NCBI GenBank assembly: GCA_964058805.1
Contig: CAXKVV010001618.1
Span: forward strand, 1-23,070
DNA length: 23,070 bases
Direction of reading: 5' to 3'
DNA from: Schoenoplectus triqueter
Lineage: Eukaryota > Streptophyta > Magnoliopsida > Poales > Cyperaceae
The notes beneath the pieces were generated by a model. It was not told where the DNA came from. It was given only the letters and a program-made list of their open reading frames with translations, and made no database searches. Below are positions 18,068 through 23,070 of the stretch, piece by piece (positions within the stretch are counted from its first letter, which is position 1; every line of letters begins with the position of its first letter). The translations under genes were made by a program, and so were the position numbers.

Positions 18068-21000
18068 GCCCCCCGCGAGTTACAGGGGACTTGGTCACTG
18101 TCAACTTGGAGCGAATATTCAGAAACCGAGTTATAGAGAGAGGTTTGGTCATAATGTCCGCTAGTTGATCAGCGGAAGAGAGAAACTGAACAGTGAGGTT
18201 CCGGGAGATGATGCGATCACGAACAAAGTGAAAATCAATTTCCACGTGCTTAGTTCGAGCGTGAAACATAGGGTTGGAGGCAAGGTAAGTCGCACCAACA
18301 TTGTCACAGTAGAGAATGGGTGGAGCAGTGCAGGATAGTTGGAGTTCGGTCATTAGATAGTGAAGCCAAATTAGTTCGGCACTGGTGACAGCCAAGCTGC
18401 GGTACTCGGCCTCGGTGCTTGAGCGAGCGACCGTGGGCTGTTTCTTGGAGCTCCAAGAAAGAAGGTTAGAGCCAAGGTAGATGCAGTAACCTGTTGTGGA
18501 ACGACGATCATCGGGACAACCCGCCCAGTCGGCGTCATAATAGGCAAACAATTGGAAGTGCTTGGCCGGGTTTAGAGTAATACCATGGTCAGAGGTACCC
18601 TTGAGGTACCGTAAGATTCGTTTAACGGTGGCCCAGTGAAGATCAGTTGGAGCGTGCATGAATTGGGAGACTTTATTGACGGCGAATGCAATGTCAGGAC
18701 GAGTTATAGTTGCAAATTGTAACGCCCCCACAATGGTTCGGTATTTGGCCGTGTCAAGTAGCGGGTCTCCATCATATTTAGACAGTTGAAGATTTGGTGC
18801 CATAGGAGAAGAAAAAGGTTTGGATTCATGCATCAGGGCACGATGAAGTATATCCTGCACATACTTGTGTTGAGATAAGTGCAAGCCAGTGTCTGTTTTG
18901 GTGACCTCTATGCCCAGAAAATAGTGGAGATCACCGAGATCTTTGATGGCAAAGTGGGTCTGGAGCTTGCTAATGGTGTCAAAAAGGGATGGTTGGTGGC
19001 TGCCGGTTATGATAATATCATCGACGTAAATGAGGATGATAACAGTCTGAGAGTTGTGATGAAGGACGAAGAGGGATGGGTCATAATGGGAGGGCGAGAA
19101 CCCAAGAGAAATCAGGCAATTACTAAGAGTTTGGAACCATGCACGGGGAGATTGTTTTAATCCGTAGAGAGACTTAGAAAGAAGACATACATGATTGGGA
19201 CAGCGGGGATCAATGAAGCCGGGTGGTTGCTCCATATAAATGGTTTCCTGTAAGTCGCCATGAAGGAAGACGTTTTGAACATCGAGTTGCCGCAAAGACC
19301 ATCCATATGTGAGGGCAATTGTCAGGACTAGGCGAATAGTTGTGGGTCTAACAACAGGACTGAAGGTCTCGAAGTAGTTGATGCCTTCTTCTTGATGAAA
19401 CCCTTTGGCAACTAAGCGAGCTTTGTACCAGTCAATGGTGCCATCGGCCTTGCGCTTGATTTTATAGATCCATTTGCAACCAATTATAGATTGATCAACT
19501 GGTGGAGGTACTAGTTTCCATGTATGGTTGTGTAGCAGTGCAAGGTATTCAAGTTGCATGGTTTGCTGCCATTGAGGTTGGTGTTATGCGGATTTGTAAG
19601 ATTTAGGCTCAGTCTCATGTAAGGAAGTGTTGTAGGCTATGAAATCAGGAAATTGTTTAGGTATGCGGGTGTGGTCTTTATTTCTGGTAGTCATGTGGTG
19701 ATGTGTGAAGGAAGGACTGGTGGGAGGGGTAGTGGAGGCTGTAGTGGATGTAGAAGGTGAGGAAGTGGTTGAAGTTGGCGAGGAAATGGGCTCGGTAGAT
19801 AATTGAGGTGCAACTGGGGATTGTGGAAGGGCCGGGTCTGGAGAGTGAGGGGAATTGTGGATCGAGGCCAGCCAAATGGGTAGAGTAGCGGACCAATTTG
19901 GTGGAGGTTCATGGTGGACTAAACAGGAGGGGGATTTAAAAGGAAAATCAGTTTCATCAAAGACAACGTGGCGTGAGGTATATATTTTATTGGTAGCAAT
20001 GTCTAGACACCTGTAACCTTTTTGTGATAGAGCGTAGCCAAGAAATATGCAAGGTATGGCCTTGGGTTGTAATTTGTGAGAGTTATATGGTTTTATGTAG
20101 GGAAAATACTTGCACCCCGGAACCCGTAGAAATTCATAATTTGGTGGTTTGTGGAAAAGTTTTACATAGGGTGAGGGTTGAAGATTGGATGAGGGTAAGC
20201 GGTTTATGAGGTAGACAGTACTAGCAAAAACCTCATCCCAAAAAGAGAGAGGAAAATTAGCAAATTGCATAATGGCAAGACCAAGTTCCACTATATGACG
20301 ATGTTTTCGTTCCGAACAACCATTTTGTTGGGGCGTATACGGACATGTTCTTTGATGGATGAGTTGAGGAAAAGATTTGGATAGGAAATTGTATTCGGTA
20401 CCACCATCGGTACGTATAGTTTTGATGGTTGTATGTAGGAGGTTTTCAACTTGCAATTTGAAAATAGAGAATATGTGAGCCAATTCATCCTTGGTTTTCA
20501 GAAAATAAAGCCATACAAAACGAGTAAAATCATCAACAAACACAACATAATAGCGATAACCATCTTTAGATAAAATTGGTGCCGGCCCCCAAAGGTCGGA
20601 GTGAATGAGTTCACAAGGAGAAGTGGTAGAAGAAGTTTGTAAATTAAAAGGCAGTTTATGAGATTTTGCCATACTACACTCTTGACAGAAAGATAACTTG
20701 GTGGTAGAACAAGGGATCTTTTGAGAAGTCAGTACATGTAGTGTGGTAGAGGATGCTGGGTGACCAAGGCGAGCATACCATAGGTCAGCGGACACACAGG
20801 CACCGAGAAAGGCTTGAGGTGAAGGTGAAGATGGAAGTGAGAGAGAGTAAAGTCCATTATTGAGCTTGGCTTGAAGGAGCGGGGTCGAAGTGTGACGGTC
20901 CTTGATAAGACAATCATGAGATGAGAATTCTATTAGTAAGGAATTATCAAGGAGTAATTTAGAAAGACTTAACAGGTTTTTGGTAAAAGATGGAACATGT

Positions 21001-22343
21001 AGTATGTCATTGAGCTGAATGAATTGAGTAGAAATAGTAATTGAGGAAGAGCCAATGTGATGAATAGCCATACCGATACCATTACCAATCCGAAGAGAAT
21101 CATTACCCTCATACGGTGCATATATGGAGAGGTTGTTGAGATCGCTAGTGACATGATGTGTGGCTCCAGAATCAATGCACCATTCAGTCATTGGCAGAGA
21201 AGTGGCGGAAACATTTGAAGTGTAAGCTTGTGGTAGAGATGGTTGACCAACAGTGGAATCATAGCGGTACCAACAGTCTCTGGCAGTATGACCTTTCTTA
21301 GCACAGAGTTGGCACGTTTCAGGTGTACCAGTCTGTTGTGTAGTGGATGGTTTGAATGAAGGTCGGGGCAGAATTCATGGGCTGGAGTTAGGTTGGGGTC
21401 TGTAGGCCAGGGTTGGCGAGTTTGGTTTAGGATGGTGGTAGAAAGTTTGGGAAGGAGGTCTATTAGGGCCTGAAACTCTAGGCCGAAAACCATAGTTGGA
21501 ACGAGGCTTAGTGTAACTGGGCCGAAAACTATTTTATTTGTAATTAGAGGAAAGAAATGCTACCGGGTTTTGTGCAGAAGGAAGAGGTGTGGTGGATATT
21601 TGTGAGGTAAGTAATGCTTCGTGATTGAGAAGCAAAGATTGTAGATCAGCAAAAGACAATGATGTATGGCGAGACGAAGTAGTAGCAGCCACCACAAACG
21701 AGTTGTATTCTGAACCGAGACCTATTAAGGCAAAAGTTACCAAATCTTCATCAGAGATGGGTGAACCGATGAAAGCTAGTTCATCGGCGATGGAGCGAAG
21801 TTTCTGGAGATAATCAGAACATGACGAACCGCCTTTTGTCATGGTTTGGAGCTGTCGGCGAAGCTCGGTGTGACGTGCCCGAGAGGTGGCGGAGAAGGTT
21901 TGCTGAAGTTGAGACCAAAGTTGAGCTGAAGTAGAACAAGAGACTACTTGTGCTAGCAAGGATTCGGTGAGTGATGATCTCAACCATCCTAGAAGTAGTT
22001 GGTCTTGTTTGTGCCAATTAAGGTATGTTGGGTTGAGTAGAGTTTGGCCATCAGAGGTGATAATAGTAGGAGACGGGGAATTGGAATTCACAAATTTGAA
22101 TAACCCATAGCCATGAAGTAGTGGTGTGATCTGTGATTGCCAGGAAAGATAATTAGTTCTGTTTAGTTTGGTAGAGATTGGGAGAGTAAGAAGAACAATA
22201 GAATCTTGAGTGGTTGAAGAGGACATGGGATTAATCGGGTTAGTGTTGATGGCATCGGTGCTAGGCGGAGGTGGTGGTAAGGGTGGTGAATAGGGAGGAA
22301 TAATATCAGAGGAGGAAGTAGAGATGTTGGGTTGCGCAGCCAT
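18033..22343 (-). pseudogene. Copia Gag-Pol of outer element, three nonsense codons
   Basis: A single minus-strand frame of 1436 codons runs from the ATG at 22343 to a stop at 18035-18033 without any frameshift, but it contains stops at codons 270 (TAA, 21536-21534), 323 (TGA, 21377-21375) and 920 (TAA, 19586-19584). In order: Gag (1-269), zinc knuckle CQLCAKKGHTARDC (344-357), protease DSGAT at 391, integrase D583, D646, E678, reverse transcriptase with LDVQNVFLHG (D1021) and YVDD at 1106-1109, RNase H (DADWAG, STEAEY, CDN) and ADIMTKPL. The second and third integrase residues are only 31 residues apart, against 35 in the inner element. The first two stops cut Gag from the zinc knuckle and Pol; the third separates integrase from reverse transcriptase. 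The last 11 codons read through the polypurine tract into the LTR. Confidence 0.95.
18068..18077 (-). other. Polypurine tract of outer element
   Basis: On the minus strand CGCGGGGGGC directly precedes the TGTTAG start of the 3' LTR. It is less purine-pure than usual and is also part of the coding frame. Confidence 0.7.
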
Positions 22344-22349
22344 GAGAGT

Positions 22350-22362
22350 GGCTCTGATACCA
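22350..22362 (-). other. Primer binding site for initiator tRNA-Met (outer)
   Basis: On the minus strand TGGTATCAGAGCC follows the 5' LTR end TTTACA with no gap. The gag ATG is six bases further on. The same 13 bases are used by the inner element. Confidence 0.92.
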
Positions 22363-22667
22363 TGTAAAGATGGTAAAGCAGAGAGTATATCTCACTTGTT
22401 TGTATTCATTGTATTACTTTTCAGTCTTCTTTACAAAAATGAAATCATTGCTATTTATAAAGTAAGTCTAAACCCTAATACATTGTTTAGCCATCCGATT
22501 GAATGTAAGGCTGAGATGATTCTATAAATTATACTCTAAGCATGCTTCCTTGCGTGACTTGTGTTAATGAGTTGTATGCGTCAGATGCAGAGCTATCATT
22601 GCAGTTTTATGCTGTTTGTTGTCTCCATTATATTAGCCATAGGGATCTTCTGTTGCGTCTTCTAACA
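22363..22667 (-). repeat. 5' LTR of outer element
   Basis: This is an intact 305-bp LTR, read on the minus strand from TGTTAG at 22667 to TTTACA at 22363. TATAAATAG at 22459-22451 is its TATA box. It preserves the empty target sequence into which the inner element went in the other LTR. It is bordered by TTTCT at 22668-22672. Confidence 0.94.
22452..22459 (-). promoter_or_regulatory. TATA box in 5' LTR of outer element
   Basis: TATAAATA on the minus strand is preceded by ACTT and followed by GCAATG. The copy in the split LTR lies at 12871-12878. It would direct transcription leftwards through the outer gag-pol remnant. Confidence 0.65.
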
Positions 22668-22672
22668 TTTCT
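22668..22672. repeat. Right target-site duplication of outer element
   Basis: TTTCT matches 12777-12781 perfectly and marks the right end of the outer element. Confidence 0.9.
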
Positions 22673-23070
22673 CCCTCTTTTCTCTTCGTCTTCTCTGCTC
22701 TCTCTCTGAGACTCTGACTCTCTCGCTCTCTCTCTCTCTATTGCACAATGCTTCTGGTTTTGTCGCTTGAAATCTTAGCCCGTTGGCTGATGCGTGTCGT
22801 GGACAATCCTATTTGGTCCTCTTTTTTGAGACCCTCGTGATTTTATTTTCCTTTTTTCCTTAAACCTAGTCAGATTTTGGCGATCTGGACCTGTTTTTAA
22901 CGATTTCTTGCCTTGTATTTCAACGATCTAGTGTCTAACAAAGGCCGAGTAGGCTGAGAAGGGTTATCATTTCGGTTGCCAGTAGCTAGGTGGTTGTGAG
23001 TCTGGTGACTAGATCGTCGACCAGGGCCTCTTCGCCTCCTTCTTGGCTTTGACTATATATGTCTTTGGTG
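22673..23070 (+). other. Host flank with CT-rich leader-like tract
   Basis: This is noticeably less AT-rich than the left half of the window. Bases 22673-22740 are almost pure CT repeats, followed by a short frame of 30 codons from ATG 22748 to TGA 22838-22840, and then unrecognised sequence to the window end. Pyrimidine tracts of this type are common in plant 5' leaders. No protein domain could be recognised in any frame, so a gene here is inference only. Confidence 0.4.

Larger units (their letters stand above)
12782..22667 (-). mobile_element. Outer Ty1/copia retrotransposon, nested and degenerate
   Basis: Read on the minus strand, the element is: 5' LTR 22363-22667, primer site 22350-22362, gag-pol frame 22343-18033, polypurine tract 18077-18068, 3' LTR 18067-17882 plus 12900-12782. 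LTRs begin TGTTAG and end TTTACA, the canonical TG...CA. Without the inserted element it is about 4.9 kb, a normal copia size. The LTRs (305 bp each) differ at five positions by eye: 12894, 17972, 17984, 17995 and 17996. It is flanked by the TTTCT duplication. Domain order Gag, PR, INT, RT, RH marks it as copia. Motifs such as HARTKHVEIDFHFVRD suggest the Ale/Retrofit lineage, tentatively. It is unlikely to make its own proteins because of three nonsense codons. Confidence 0.93.

Noticed and set aside
18879..19160. 93-codon plus-strand frame opposite the outer reverse transcriptase
   Set aside because: It is an antisense shadow of the outer pol frame.
22748..22840. 30-codon frame after the CT-rich tract considered as a first exon
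   Set aside because: It is too short, with no recognisable domain. It may be an upstream open frame, but that cannot be supported from this window.

Overview
The window looks like intergenic DNA of a flowering plant. It has one recognisable host gene with two plant-type introns, long AT-rich spacers full of small inverted-repeat (MITE) elements, and two Ty1/copia LTR retrotransposons with plant initiator-tRNA(Met) primer sites. Nothing visible settles the species or whether it is a monocot or eudicot. The target-site duplications, LTR comparisons, motifs and splice sites below were read by eye.

Layout. 1-9300 is non-coding spacer. It holds a cut foldback MITE (1-343), three degenerate ~200-bp tandem units (966-1545), a 44-bp tandem repeat (3531-3631), a Tourist-like MITE (4193-4526), two hAT-type MITEs (5978-6128 and 9322-9553), and two composite clusters of large foldback MITEs embedded in (TA)n and (CT)n microsatellites (4857-5395 and 6712-7797). 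10312-11708 is a three-exon LURP-one-related (LOR, tubby C-terminal superfamily) gene of 209 residues that appears intact.

12777-22672 is a nested retrotransposon pair. An older minus-strand copia element (12782-22667, TSD TTTCT) has LTRs of 305 bp that differ at five positions, and a polyprotein frame broken by three nonsense codons. A younger plus-strand copia element (12901-17876, TSD AATAC) has inserted into the left (3') LTR of the first. It has two LTRs of 456 bp that read as identical, non-canonical TA...CA ends, primer site, polypurine tract and one uninterrupted 1344-residue Gag-Pol. It looks recent and potentially autonomous.

22673-23070 is host DNA. With both elements removed, an AACCCTAGCC motif would lie directly upstream of a long CT-rich tract, as in many plant promoters and leaders, so the pair may have split the 5' region of a gene to the right of the window. 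I found no evidence for an undescribed multi-gene system. The most notable items are the young intact element with TA...CA ends, the fully resolved nesting, and the foldback-MITE clusters at microsatellites.
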